Below the pieces are notes generated by a model that searched no databases, was not told the DNA's origin, and worked only from the letters and a program-made list of their open reading frames with translations. Both the position numbers and the translations under genes were made by a program. A DNA stretch of 16,704 bases, from positions 1-16,704 of the forward strand of contig JASFUX010000040.1 in assembly GCA_050050115.1 (NCBI GenBank). The letters are read 5' to 3'. This document shows positions 1-7,642 of the stretch, one piece after another; the first letter of the stretch is position 1; every line of letters starts with the position of its first letter. This DNA comes from JASFUX01 sp050050115. GTDB lineage: Bacteria; Pseudomonadota; Alphaproteobacteria; Caulobacterales; Maricaulaceae.

Positions 1-455
1 CCGCCCGAGAGCTGGGCGGGCTGATGCTCGAGCCGCTCGCCGAGCCCCATCGTGACGAGCAGCCGGCGCGCTTCCGCGTGGGCGGCGGATCGCCGCTGTC
101 CCGCGATGAACAGGGGCAGGGCCACGTTGTCGAGCGCGGAGAACTCCGGGAGCAGATGGTGGAACTGATAGACGAAGCCGATCTCGGCGCGGCGCACGCG
201 GGTGCGGTCGCGGTCGGACAGCTTCAGGCAATCGCGGCCGTTGATGAAGACCTCGCCCGCCGTCGGCTTCTCGAGCAGACCGGCGGCGTGCAGCAGCGAT
301 GATTTGCCCGAGCCCGAGGGCCCGACCAAGCCGACGATCTCGCCGGCCTTGAGCGTCAGATCGACGCCGCGCAGCACCTCGAGAGTCCGATCGCCGGACT
401 TGTACGACCGTACGAGGCCGCGAATTTCGAGCGCCCGCCCCGCCGGCTCACTCAT
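1..455 (-). CDS. lolD: LolD, lipoprotein-releasing ABC transporter ATPase (partial, C-terminus beyond window)
   Basis: This is the cytoplasmic ATPase of the LolCDE (or LolDF) complex, which uses ATP to pull outer-membrane lipoproteins out of the inner membrane and pass them to the chaperone LolA. About 151 residues are visible. Walker A is GPSGSGKS at residues 45-52. The Q-loop stretch YQFHHLLPEFSALDNV follows and is typical of LolD rather than of other ABC ATPases. The ABC signature LSGG is cut by the window edge, so Walker B and the H-loop lie outside. The ATG at 455 overlaps the end of the upstream permease gene by 8 bp (ATGAGTGA), which implies translational coupling and a 1:1 partnership. 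The family assignment is firm; only the missing third is unseen. Confidence 0.95.
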   Translation of the reverse strand, partial: MSEPAGRALEIRGLVRSYKSGDRTLEVLRGVDLTLKAGEIVGLVGPSGSGKSSLLHAAGLLEKPTAGEVFINGRDCLKLSDRDRTRVRRAEIGFVYQFHHLLPEFSALDNVALPLFIAGQRRSAAHAEARRLLVTMGLGERLEHQPAQLSG

Positions 456-1770
456 AGCGAAGCGTCTCCACCGGATCGAGCCGCGCCGCGTTCCACGCCG
501 GCGGCAAGGTAGCGAGGCAGGACATCGCGACGCCCCACGAGCCGATCAGAGTGACCTCGCTCCACTGCATCCGCGCGGGCAACTCCGACAGGAAATAGAC
601 GTCGGGCGGAAACAGGTTGGTATCGAGCACCCATTCGACAAAATGCTGGATCGATCCGATGTTGAGACAAAACACCGTACCAAGAATAATTCCAGCGAAT
701 GTGCCGAGCACGCCGACGGTCGCTCCGACCATGAAGAATATGCGCATGATAGAGCCGCGGGTCGCGCCGACGGTGCGCAATATGGCGATGTCGCCGCTTT
801 TGTTCTTAGCGAGCATCACCAGACCGGATATGATGTTGAGCGCGGCGATCAGTATCAGCAAGCCGAGGATCAACCGCATGACGGTGCGCTCGACGACGAG
901 CGCACCGACGTAGGACGCATACCTGTCGCGCCAATCGGTCATGTAAGCGCCGGGCGGCAGCAACGAGCGCAAATGAGATCGCGCAGCATCCACGTTGTCA
1001 GGCTCTTCGATCGTAATCTCAATGAAGTCGGCGCCGTGTTCGGGCTCGCGGCCCAGGAAGATGCGGGCCTGCTCAATCGGCATGTAGACGAACGCCTCGT
1101 CGATCTGGAACATGCCGACGGAAAAGACGCCGCCCACGTAGTACGTTTTTCGTCGGAAACTCGATCCCATGAGAGTTGAGGCGGTTGACGGCGAGATCAC
1201 CGTGATCGGTTCGCCAACCCATACGCCGATCTGCCGCGCGAGGGGCTGGCCGATCAAGATGGTGTCGCCACCTCGGTCTCCGACGCCGAATTCGTCCATA
1301 TCGCCGGCTACAATCCCTTCACGAACGATCTCGAGCGACAGGAGGTCTTCGCGCGCCAGGCCATAGATGATCGCGCCGGAAAAAACGCCCTCGTTCGTCA
1401 GCCCGGCCTGGCCTTCCACCACAGGAGCGGCGCGCACCACCAAGGGGTCTGCACCGAGATCGGCGGTGACCGCGTCGATATCGACCTCGGGAGCACCGTA
1501 GCCGAACTGCACGAAGATGTGCCCTTGCGCGCCCAGCAATCTCGACAGCAAATCGATGCGATAGCCGTTCATCACCGACATGACGATGATCAGCACGGCG
1601 ACGGCGAGCGTGATGCCGACAAAGGAAATGATCGAGATCAGCGCCACGCCGCCGTGCGCACGCTTGGAGCGCAGATATCGCGAAGCGATCGAGCGTTCGA
1701 ACTGACCGAACGGATGCGAACGACCGCTGATTCCGGCGCCCCCGACGTTCGCCGCCACGACCTCGCTCAC
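448..1770 (-). CDS. lolC: LolC/LolE-family lipoprotein-releasing ABC transporter permease
   Basis: This inner-membrane permease of the lipoprotein-releasing transporter has 440 residues. The topology is that of the MacB/LolC/LolE family: TM1 at about 43-66, a large periplasmic domain (about 67-295), then three helices at about 297-322, 347-370 and 404-424. The cytosolic coupling-helix segment NKSGDIAILRTVGATRGSI (about 323-341) and the C-terminal AARLDPVETLRYE are diagnostic. I chose the GTG at 1770 because it overlaps the proS stop as GTGA and gives a normal-length product; the open frame runs further upstream but only inside proS. Only one permease gene is visible beside lolD. Many Alphaproteobacteria use a single permease as a homodimer (sometimes called LolF), so the choice between C, E and F is uncertain. 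Its middle part is less GC-rich than the neighbours. Confidence 0.92.
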   Translation of the reverse strand: MSEVVAANVGGAGISGRSHPFGQFERSIASRYLRSKRAHGGVALISIISFVGITLAVAVLIIVMSVMNGYRIDLLSRLLGAQGHIFVQFGYGAPEVDIDAVTADLGADPLVVRAAPVVEGQAGLTNEGVFSGAIIYGLAREDLLSLEIVREGIVAGDMDEFGVGDRGGDTILIGQPLARQIGVWVGEPITVISPSTASTLMGSSFRRKTYYVGGVFSVGMFQIDEAFVYMPIEQARIFLGREPEHGADFIEITIEEPDNVDAARSHLRSLLPPGAYMTDWRDRYASYVGALVVERTVMRLILGLLILIAALNIISGLVMLAKNKSGDIAILRTVGATRGSIMRIFFMVGATVGVLGTFAGIILGTVFCLNIGSIQHFVEWVLDTNLFPPDVYFLSELPARMQWSEVTLIGSWGVAMSCLATLPPAWNAARLDPVETLRYE

Positions 1771-3092
1771 GCCGACCCCGCAAGCTGGGAAAGCGCCGCT
1801 TCGAGCGGCAGCTCGGTGCGCTCGCCCGAGGCGCGGTCCTTGATCTCGACGAGGCCGTCCTTGAGCCCGCGCGGCCCGATGATCAGCTGCTTGGGAACGC
1901 CGATCAGGTCCATCGTACCGAACTTCGCGCCCGCACGCTCCTCGCGATCGTCGTAGAGGGGCTCGCGGCCGGCGGCCGTCAGCGCAGCGTAGGCGGCCTC
2001 GCACGCCGCATCCGTGTCCGCGTCGCCGGTTTTCAAGTTGATGATGGCGACGCCAAACGGCGCAACGGGTTCGGGCCAGACAAGGCCGTTCTCGTCATGG
2101 CTCGCCTCAATGATGGCGCCGACGAGACGCGACACGCCGACCCCGTAGGAGCCCATTTGCACGGGCCGGTCGGTTCCATCCGGATGGGTCACCACGGCGT
2201 TCATCGGCTTTGAATACTTGTCACCGAAGTAGAAAATGTGGCCGACCTCGATCCCGCGCGCTGAAAGCCGCTTGTCGGCGGGAACCTCGGCTTCGAAGGT
2301 CGCCTGGTCGTGCATCTCGTCGGTCGCGGCGTAGAGCGAAGTGCGCGCGTCGACGATCGGTTGAAGGTCGCCGTCCCAGTCGATGTCAGGCCCAGGCGCG
2401 CCCATCTCGACGAGATCGGCGTGGCAGAAGATCTCGCTCTCGCCGGTCTCGGCGAGGATGATGAACTCGTGGCTCAAGTCGCCGCCGATCGGTCCGGTGT
2501 CCGCACGGGTCGGCACGGCCTTGAGGCCCATCCGCGCGAACGTGTTCAGGTAGGCGGCGAACATCTTGTTGTAGGCGCGCCGCGCTCCGGCCTCGTCGGC
2601 GTCGAAGGAATAGGCGTCCTTCATCAGGAACTCGCGCCCGCGCATGATCCCGAAGCGGGGGCGGATCTCGTCCCGGAACTTCCATTGGATGTGATAGAGC
2701 AGCTTGGGCACGTCCTTGTAGGACCTGCATGCTGCACGGAAGATCTCGGTGATCATCTCTTCGTTGGTCGGCCCGTAGAGCAGGTCGCGCTCGTGCCGGT
2801 CGACGATGCGCAGCATCTCCTTGCCGTAATCATCGTAGCGCCCGCTCTCGCGCCAGAGATCGGCCGATTGCAAGGTCGGCATCAGCAGCTCGATCGCCCC
2901 GGCGCGGTCCTGCTCCTCGCGCACGATCTGCTCGATCTTCTTCAGGACCCGATGCCCGAGGGGCAGCCAAGCGTAGATGCCGGCCGCCTCCTGACGGATC
3001 ATCCCCGCGCGCAGCATCAGCTGGTGCGAGACGATGGTCGCCTCGGCGGGCGTCTCCTTCATCACGGGAAGGAAGTAGCGGGACATGCGCAT
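1767..3092 (-). CDS. proS: Prolyl-tRNA synthetase, short form without editing insert
   Basis: This class II aminoacyl-tRNA synthetase attaches proline to tRNA-Pro in the cytoplasm. It has 441 residues. The proline/ATP-site stretch YGPTNEEM lies near 106-113, motif 2 FRDEIRPRFGIMRGREF at 139-155 and motif 3 GSYGVGVSRLVGA at 314-326. The C-terminal anticodon-binding domain spans about 343-436. Motif 2 and motif 3 are separated by only about 160 residues, so the roughly 180-residue INS editing domain of the E. coli-type enzyme (about 570 residues) is absent, as is usual in Alphaproteobacteria. The start is the ATG at 3092; a second ATG two codons in (MRMS) is possible. No strong Shine-Dalgarno sequence is seen. 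A 108-bp gap precedes it, so it may have its own promoter. It is coupled to the lol genes downstream by a GTGA overlap. Confidence 0.97.
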   Translation of the reverse strand: MRMSRYFLPVMKETPAEATIVSHQLMLRAGMIRQEAAGIYAWLPLGHRVLKKIEQIVREEQDRAGAIELLMPTLQSADLWRESGRYDDYGKEMLRIVDRHERDLLYGPTNEEMITEIFRAACRSYKDVPKLLYHIQWKFRDEIRPRFGIMRGREFLMKDAYSFDADEAGARRAYNKMFAAYLNTFARMGLKAVPTRADTGPIGGDLSHEFIILAETGESEIFCHADLVEMGAPGPDIDWDGDLQPIVDARTSLYAATDEMHDQATFEAEVPADKRLSARGIEVGHIFYFGDKYSKPMNAVVTHPDGTDRPVQMGSYGVGVSRLVGAIIEASHDENGLVWPEPVAPFGVAIINLKTGDADTDAACEAAYAALTAAGREPLYDDREERAGAKFGTMDLIGVPKQLIIGPRGLKDGLVEIKDRASGERTELPLEAALSQLAGSA

Positions 3093-3200
3093 GGGAGAAC
3101 CGGGGAGCCTTGGTTGGCCGCGCCGCGAGGGCGGCCGGTGCGGGACGAAGAGCCTAGATAGACTGCGCGCTTCAACGCGGGCAAGCCCGCGCCGCCGCCG
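3093..3200. other. 108-bp gap between DUF1467 gene and proS, with two GC-rich hairpins
   Basis: This is one of the few gaps over 100 bp on the minus-strand run. It holds two inverted repeats. The first is CGCGGG (3176-3181), loop CAAG, CCCGCG (3186-3191), just after the DUF1467 stop. The second is GGCCGC (3116-3121), a 9-nt loop and GCGGCC (3131-3136), in the proS leader. Neither is followed by a T-run on the minus strand, so they are not classical intrinsic terminators. A poor sigma-70-like pair for proS can be read on the minus strand (TTGCCC, 18-nt spacer, TATCTA), but it overlaps the first hairpin. A transcript boundary here is plausible but unproven. Confidence 0.3.
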
Positions 3201-3452
3201 CTAAAGGCCCAGCATCTCGAAGGAGAAGAACCCCAGGCGGATCGCGAAGTAAAGAAGGCCCCAAAGCACCATCGTCACGAGCGTGGTGAGCAGGGCCTTG
3301 CGCGGCAGATTGGGGCTGACCGGCGCGCCGGGCTCTGAGCCGTCGGCGACCTCGCCCTCCTCCCACTGGCCGCGCACGCCGAGCGGCAGGACGGCGAACA
3401 GCACCATCCACCAAATCAGAAGGAACGAAACGACGCCGCCGGTTATGCTCAT
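3201..3452 (-). CDS. DUF1467 family small membrane protein
   Basis: This is a small inner-membrane protein of 83 residues with no known function. It has two hydrophobic helices at about 5-25 (rich in Trp and Leu, with IWWMVLFAVLPLGVR) and 53-75. A short acidic, Pro-rich loop (EEGEVADGSEPGAPVSPNLP, about 31-50) joins them. The sequence pattern and its place between the methylmalonyl-CoA epimerase gene and proS match the DUF1467 family, which is widespread in this position in Alphaproteobacteria. The ATG at 3452 follows the upstream stop by 13 bp, with only a weak GAGA upstream as a ribosome site. Conserved neighbours suggest a housekeeping role, but the sequence gives no direct clue to one. 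Confidence 0.85.
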   Translation of the reverse strand: MSITGGVVSFLLIWWMVLFAVLPLGVRGQWEEGEVADGSEPGAPVSPNLPRKALLTTLVTMVLWGLLYFAIRLGFFSFEMLGL

Positions 3453-3465
3453 ATCTCGGCGCCCA

Positions 3466-3876
3466 TCAATGCTCGGGCCGTTCCATCAGCTCGATCAGCA
3501 CGCCGTGGAAGTCGCGCGGATGAACGAAAACGACGAGCGTGCCGTGCGCGCCGATACGCGGCTCGTTCAACACCGTCGCGCCCTTCTCTTCCATGTCGGC
3601 TTTCGCCGCCCAGATGTCGTCGACCTCAAAGGCGACGTGGTGCTGGCCGCCGCGCGGATTCTTCTCAAGGAACGACGCGATCGGTCCCTCTTCGCCCAGT
3701 GGTTCTAAAAGCTCGATTTGGCTGTTGGGCGCGTCGACGAATTGGACGCGCACTTTCTGCTCGGCCAACTCGATCACGTCCGAGACCGGAACGTCGCCGA
3801 AGAACTTCCGGTACGTCTCGACCGCCTCGGCGAGCGAGGGCGTGGCGACGCCGATGTGGTTGAGCCGTCCAAGCAT
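3466..3876 (-). CDS. mce: Methylmalonyl-CoA epimerase (VOC superfamily)
   Basis: The enzyme interconverts (2R)- and (2S)-methylmalonyl-CoA in the cytoplasm. This links propionyl-CoA carboxylase with methylmalonyl-CoA mutase during breakdown of odd-chain fatty acids and branched amino acids. The product has 136 residues, the usual family length, with two vicinal-oxygen-chelate repeats. Expected metal ligands by family pattern are His7 (NHIG), Glu55 in SQIELLEPL, a His of the GGQHHVAFEV segment (79 or 80) and Glu129 in GVLIELM. The ATG at 3876 is chosen because GGGAGG lies 6 nt upstream and family members begin with MLGRLNHIG; the open frame extends upstream without support. Biotin ligase, which would activate propionyl-CoA carboxylase, is encoded about 3 kb upstream in the same direction. 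Confidence 0.94.
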   Translation of the reverse strand: MLGRLNHIGVATPSLAEAVETYRKFFGDVPVSDVIELAEQKVRVQFVDAPNSQIELLEPLGEEGPIASFLEKNPRGGQHHVAFEVDDIWAAKADMEEKGATVLNEPRIGAHGTLVVFVHPRDFHGVLIELMERPEH

Positions 3877-3920
3877 GGAGTCCTCCCGAAAGTGCGCGCT
3901 TTCACTTAGCCCCTCGGCGC
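3873..3920 (-). promoter_or_regulatory. Short leader of mce with strong ribosome binding site and small hairpin
   Basis: The 44-bp gap between the acetyltransferase stop and the mce start carries GGGAGG 6 nt before the ATG, the clearest Shine-Dalgarno sequence in the window. Upstream, minus-strand GAAAG-CGCGCA-CTTTC forms a weak 5-bp stem; an alternative AAGTG/CACTT pairing overlaps it. There is no T-run, so a terminator is not indicated. The site decides the mce start. Confidence 0.5.
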
Positions 3921-4433
3921 TCAGACGCCAACGCGCGCGCTGCGGCGTTCGAGCAGCACAACATCGCGCCAGCGACCCGCATACGGGCCGATCTTGGCCA
4001 AGCCGATCTGCGCGCGCACGCCAACGCGGACGAACCCGCACTGCTCGTGAACCGCCAGGCTGGCGACGTTTTCGGGGAAAATGCCCGCCTGCAACGTCCA
4101 AAAGCCGGCCGCCTCGCTATCGGCGACGAGACGCGCGAGCAGGGCTTTTCCGGTCCCGCGGCCTTGCGCCGCATCCGCGACGTAGACGCCAACCTCAGCG
4201 ACGCCGCGATAGACAGGCCGCGACGAGTAGGCTGACAACGCCGCCCAGCCGGCGACCTCCTCGTCCGCTACAGCCACCAAACGGGGCGCGGGCAATCTTG
4301 CGGCGCTCCAGTACTCCCAAAGCGGAACTTCTGACTCGAACGTCGCGTTGCCGCCTTGGATGCCCTGGTCGTAGATCGCGAGCACGGCGGCTCCGTCCGC
4401 GTCGGTCATCTCGCGAATAGCGATCGCGCTCAT
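3921..4433 (-). CDS. GNAT family N-acetyltransferase, phosphinothricin acetyltransferase-like
   Basis: This predicted acetyl-CoA-dependent N-acetyltransferase has 170 residues. The acetyl-CoA-binding motif A is QGRGTG at 90-95, after the strand AEVGVYV (79-85). The N-terminal pattern AIYDQGIQGGNATFES and the late stretch GIFPENVASLAVHEQCGF (about 117-134) resemble the phosphinothricin/methionine-sulfoximine/L-amino-acid acetyltransferase group (Pat, MnaT/MddA). The natural substrate cannot be read from the sequence; detoxification of amino-acid analogues is one option. The ATG at 4433 is preferred; an in-frame TTG two codons upstream (4439) is an alternative. It sits 10 bp after the rnj stop, on the same strand. 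In many relatives rnj and mce are adjacent, so this gene may be a lineage-specific addition to the cluster. Confidence 0.88.
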   Translation of the reverse strand: MSAIAIREMTDADGAAVLAIYDQGIQGGNATFESEVPLWEYWSAARLPAPRLVAVADEEVAGWAALSAYSSRPVYRGVAEVGVYVADAAQGRGTGKALLARLVADSEAAGFWTLQAGIFPENVASLAVHEQCGFVRVGVRAQIGLAKIGPYAGRWRDVVLLERRSARVGV

Positions 4434-4443
4434 TTCCAACTCG

Positions 4444-6114
4444 TCACACCCGCAAGATCACCGTCTCGACCAAAGGCCGCTTGTCCGTGGCCTGTTGGAC
4501 GAGGCGGCGCACCACGCGACCGACCGCATCCTCAGCAGCATCCTCGTCGTCGCGCTCGGAGCGGCTAAGCCGCCGCCAAACGCGTTCGGCCTCCTCGGCG
4601 GCGCGGTCGAGCAGCCCTTCAAGCGGCGCCGCAGCTGCGTCCGGCAAACCGACGGCGCGCACGTCCGGGCCATCGACTATCTTGCCGCCGTCATCGACCG
4701 CCAGCGCAACGACGACGTGCCCATTGTAGCTCATCCGCTTGCGCTCGCGCAGGCTGTCGGCGTCGGCCGGCACGATCGCCTCGCCGTCGACGTGCAGTCG
4801 ACCGGCGGGAACCTCGTCGATGACGGCGGCCTTGTCCGGGTCGAGCAGGATCATGTCGCCGTTGCGCGCGGCGATCGCTTTGGGGATCTGAAGCCCCTTG
4901 GCGAGCTTGGCGTGCTCGAGCAGATGCCGCCGCTCGCCGTGCACCGGGATCGCGAGGCGCGGGCGCGCCCAGGCGTACATCTGCTTGAGCTCGTCACGAC
5001 ACGGATGGCCTGACACATGGATCGCCCGGTCGGAGTCGGTGATGACGTCGACACCGCGCTCGGTCAGCTGGTTTTGAAGATCATGGATCGCCGTCTCGTT
5101 GCCGGGGATCACGCGGGAGGAAAAGATCACCGTGTCGCCGCGCCCCAACGAAACATGCCGATGTGCGCCCGCCGCAATGCGCGACAGCGCCGCCCGCGGC
5201 TCGCCCTGGCTGCCCGTGCAGAGATAGAGCACCTTGCTCGCCGGCAGATCGGCGGCGTCCTCCATGTCGACGAACGGCGCGACACCCGAAAGCATGCCGA
5301 CCGATTTCGCCGCCGCCGCCATGCGCAGCATCGAACGACCGACCAGGCAGACGCTCCGCCCGTTGGCCTCGGCGGCGCGGACCGCCGTCTCCATGCGCGC
5401 CACGTTAGAGGCGAACGAAGCGATCGCTACCTTGCCCTCAAGCTCGCCGACGAGCTTGATCAGCTCGTCGCGAACATCGCCTTCCGACCCGGACTCGCCT
5501 TCCTTGAAGACGTTGGTGGAGTCGCAAACCATCGCGAGGACGCCCTCCTCGCCGATCGCCCTGATGGCCTCGACGTCGGTGGGCTCGCCGATCTGGGGCT
5601 CGGGATCGATCTTCCAGTCGCCGGTATGAAGCACCACCCCTTTGGGCGTCCGCACGACCAGCGCGTTGGGTTCGGGGATTGAATGGGTGATGGTGATCAG
5701 CTGAAGATCGAACGGACCGATCTCGAACCGCGCGTCGAGCGGGATCTCACGCACTGGCGCAACGTCTTCGAGACCAACTTCGGCTAGCCGGTCACGCACC
5801 AGCCAGGCAGTGAACGGCGTCGCATAGATCGGGGCTTTCAGGCGCGGCCAGAGCCGCGCCACGGCGCCCATGTGGTCCTCGTGCGCGTGGGTCAGAACGA
5901 TCGCGAGGAGATTGTCCGCATGTTCTTCGATGAACGACGGATCGGGCATGATCACCTCGACGCCCGGCGTCGTCAGATCGCCGAAAGTCACGCCGAGGTC
6001 GACGATGATCCACTTGCGGTCATGCTCGGCGCCGAAACCGTAGAGATTGAGGTTCATCCCAATCTCGCCCGAACCGCCCAGCGGCAGGAAAACGAACTCG
6101 TCTGAACCGCTCAT
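4444..6114 (-). CDS. rnj: Ribonuclease J (metallo-beta-lactamase/beta-CASP RNase)
   Basis: RNase J is a cytoplasmic zinc-dependent nuclease with endo- and 5'-to-3' exonuclease activity on RNA. It acts in mRNA turnover and rRNA maturation. The product has 556 residues, the normal size. The metal-binding motif is THAHEDH, with His76, His78, Asp80 and His81. Further family metal ligands fit His144 (ITHSIPE), Asp166 (HTGDWK) and His392 (IPVHGE). The beta-CASP region includes CDSTN (197-201) and SGHPCRDEL (368-376). A C-terminal domain of about 100 residues follows. The start overlaps the coaX stop as ATGA, which indicates translational coupling. Alphaproteobacteria commonly carry both RNase E and RNase J; RNase E would be encoded elsewhere. 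The assignment is firm. Confidence 0.96.
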   Translation of the reverse strand: MSGSDEFVFLPLGGSGEIGMNLNLYGFGAEHDRKWIIVDLGVTFGDLTTPGVEVIMPDPSFIEEHADNLLAIVLTHAHEDHMGAVARLWPRLKAPIYATPFTAWLVRDRLAEVGLEDVAPVREIPLDARFEIGPFDLQLITITHSIPEPNALVVRTPKGVVLHTGDWKIDPEPQIGEPTDVEAIRAIGEEGVLAMVCDSTNVFKEGESGSEGDVRDELIKLVGELEGKVAIASFASNVARMETAVRAAEANGRSVCLVGRSMLRMAAAAKSVGMLSGVAPFVDMEDAADLPASKVLYLCTGSQGEPRAALSRIAAGAHRHVSLGRGDTVIFSSRVIPGNETAIHDLQNQLTERGVDVITDSDRAIHVSGHPCRDELKQMYAWARPRLAIPVHGERRHLLEHAKLAKGLQIPKAIAARNGDMILLDPDKAAVIDEVPAGRLHVDGEAIVPADADSLRERKRMSYNGHVVVALAVDDGGKIVDGPDVRAVGLPDAAAAPLEGLLDRAAEEAERVWRRLSRSERDDEDAAEDAVGRVVRRLVQQATDKRPLVETVILRV

Positions 6115-6890
6115 GCGGCGCGGTCTTTGTGTCGCCGCCAGATCTCGAGAATGCCGCGAATGGTTAGATCAGGATCGAAATGCGCGATTTGCTTGGAGGC
6201 GCCTTCGAACAACGAAACAACGCCGCCGGTGCCGACGACCGTCATCGGCTGACCGAACTCCGCGACGATCTGTTCGATCAACCCGTCGATGAGATTGACG
6301 TAACCCCAGAAGATGCCCGACTGCATCGCCGCGACCGTGTCCCGGCCGATCACCTGCTCAGGCCGCCGGATCGCAATCCGCGGCAGCTTCGCCGCCGCGT
6401 CGTGGAGCGCCTGCATCGAGAGGTTGATGCCCGGCGAGATCACGCCGCCTTCAAAGGCGCCGTCGGCGCTGACGACGTCGAACGTGGTCGCGGTGCCGCT
6501 GTCGACGATGAGGAGCGGCGGTGTGAACTCCGCCAGCGCGCCGAGCGCATTGACGAGACGGTCCGCGCCCACTTCGCCCGGGCGGTCGAGACGCACCGGC
6601 ACGCCGATGTCCAGGCCGTCCTCGCCAACGACCAGCGGCTCAACTTCGATATAGCGGCGTGCGAGGTTGCGCAGGTGAAACAGCGACTGCGGCACGACGG
6701 AGGAGATGATGCAGTCGCTCAAGTCGGAGAGCTTCAGATCACGGAGCTCGAGCAGCTGCGCCAGCCAGACGACGTATTCGTCCGCTGTGCGCGAGGAGTC
6801 TGTGGCGCTGCGCCACTGCGCGCGCCAGCTGTCCCCGTCGTGAACGGCGAACAACGTATTGGTGTTGCCCGAGTCGATTGCGAGCAGCAT
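6111..6890 (-). CDS. coaX: Type III pantothenate kinase
   Basis: CoaX phosphorylates pantothenate with ATP, the first step of coenzyme A synthesis, in the cytoplasm. It belongs to the ASKHA fold and, as a family, needs a monovalent cation and is not feedback-inhibited by CoA. The product has 259 residues. The phosphate-1 motif DSGNTNT lies at 6-12, the catalytic segment GADRLVNA at 108-115 (Asp110 the expected base) and the phosphate-2 motif DSGTATTF at 130-137. GTGG occurs at 220-223. The ATG at 6890 lies 2 bp beyond the birA stop. A good GAGGAGG sits inside the end of birA about 10 nt upstream. Its place between birA and rnj is the common alphaproteobacterial order. Confidence 0.96.
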   Translation of the reverse strand: MLLAIDSGNTNTLFAVHDGDSWRAQWRSATDSSRTADEYVVWLAQLLELRDLKLSDLSDCIISSVVPQSLFHLRNLARRYIEVEPLVVGEDGLDIGVPVRLDRPGEVGADRLVNALGALAEFTPPLLIVDSGTATTFDVVSADGAFEGGVISPGINLSMQALHDAAAKLPRIAIRRPEQVIGRDTVAAMQSGIFWGYVNLIDGLIEQIVAEFGQPMTVVGTGGVVSLFEGASKQIAHFDPDLTIRGILEIWRRHKDRAA

Positions 6891-6892
6891 GG

Positions 6893-7642
6893 CTAGCCGG
6901 CCTCCTCGGCCGATCCGAAAAAGACTTCGCCCGAACGGATCGTATGCCGCCCCGAGGGCCCGTCAATGACCAGCGCGCCATTCTCATCGAGATCCTCGAA
7001 CACGCCTTCGACAACTCCGTTCGGTCCCTGCGCCCGAACCCGCTCACCCAGTCCTTCGGCGCGGGCGAGCCAGCTTGCGCGTATGGAGGCAAAACCGTCA
7101 GCCGCCCAGACCGCGCGCCAGCGCTCGAACGCCGATGCGATCTGGCGCGCGGCGTCGGACGGTGCGACGGTCTTTCCGTTCGTTGAGTCCTTCAGCGACG
7201 TCGCGGCCTGTCCCGCGTCAGCCGGCGCGGACGCGAGGTTGACGCCGACGCCCACGACCAGTTCGAGGCCGCGAGCGACTTGGCGCGCTTCGAGCAGGAC
7301 GCCGGCGATCTTGGCTCCGCCCGCCTTGACGTCGTTCGGCCACTTGAAGGCGATCCGACGCGGATCAACGTAGACGTCCAACACCTCGCCCACGGCGAGC
7401 GCCGCTGCGAACGCGAGCTGCGCCGCCTCAGCCGGCGGGCACGAGAGATGAAACAGTCCGGACAGAAATAGATTGCCGGGCCTCGTCACCCAGGTCCGCC
7501 CGCGCCGCCCCCGGCCGGCCGTCTGAACGTCGGCGCGCACCCAGAATGGCGGGACCTCGCCGGCTTCGGCGCGGCGGCGCGCCTCGTCGTTGGTGCTGTC
7601 GACCTCGGCAAGCTCGATGATTCGCGGCTCCGGCGCCGGCAC
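6893..7642 (-). CDS. birA: Biotin--[acetyl-CoA-carboxylase] ligase, class I (no DNA-binding domain)
   Basis: This ligase activates biotin as biotinyl-5'-AMP and transfers it to the lysine of biotin carboxyl carrier domains, for example of acetyl-CoA and propionyl-CoA carboxylases. The product has 249 residues. Visible motifs are the substrate-specificity stretch EVDSTNDEA (13-21), the adenylate-binding loop GRGRRGRTW (43-51), KWPNDV (100-105) and KIAGVLLE (111-118). The C-terminal SH3-like domain spans about 200-245. There is no N-terminal helix-turn-helix domain, so it should not repress biotin genes as E. coli BirA does. I chose the GTG at 7642, which overlaps the nuoN TAG by one base (TAGTG) and begins just before the conserved domain. 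An upstream extension would lie wholly inside nuoN. Confidence 0.94.
   Translation of the reverse strand: MPAPEPRIIELAEVDSTNDEARRRAEAGEVPPFWVRADVQTAGRGRRGRTWVTRPGNLFLSGLFHLSCPPAEAAQLAFAAALAVGEVLDVYVDPRRIAFKWPNDVKAGGAKIAGVLLEARQVARGLELVVGVGVNLASAPADAGQAATSLKDSTNGKTVAPSDAARQIASAFERWRAVWAADGFASIRASWLARAEGLGERVRAQGPNGVVEGVFEDLDENGALVIDGPSGRHTIRSGEVFFGSAEEAG

Noticed and set aside
202..1179. A 325-codon plus-strand frame opposite lolD/lolC
   Set aside because: Antisense to two well-supported ABC transporter genes; translation is charged and shows no recognisable fold.
3176..3191. GC hairpin after the DUF1467 gene as an intrinsic terminator
   Set aside because: The 6-bp stem is strong, but no run of T follows on the minus strand, so I list it only as a hairpin.
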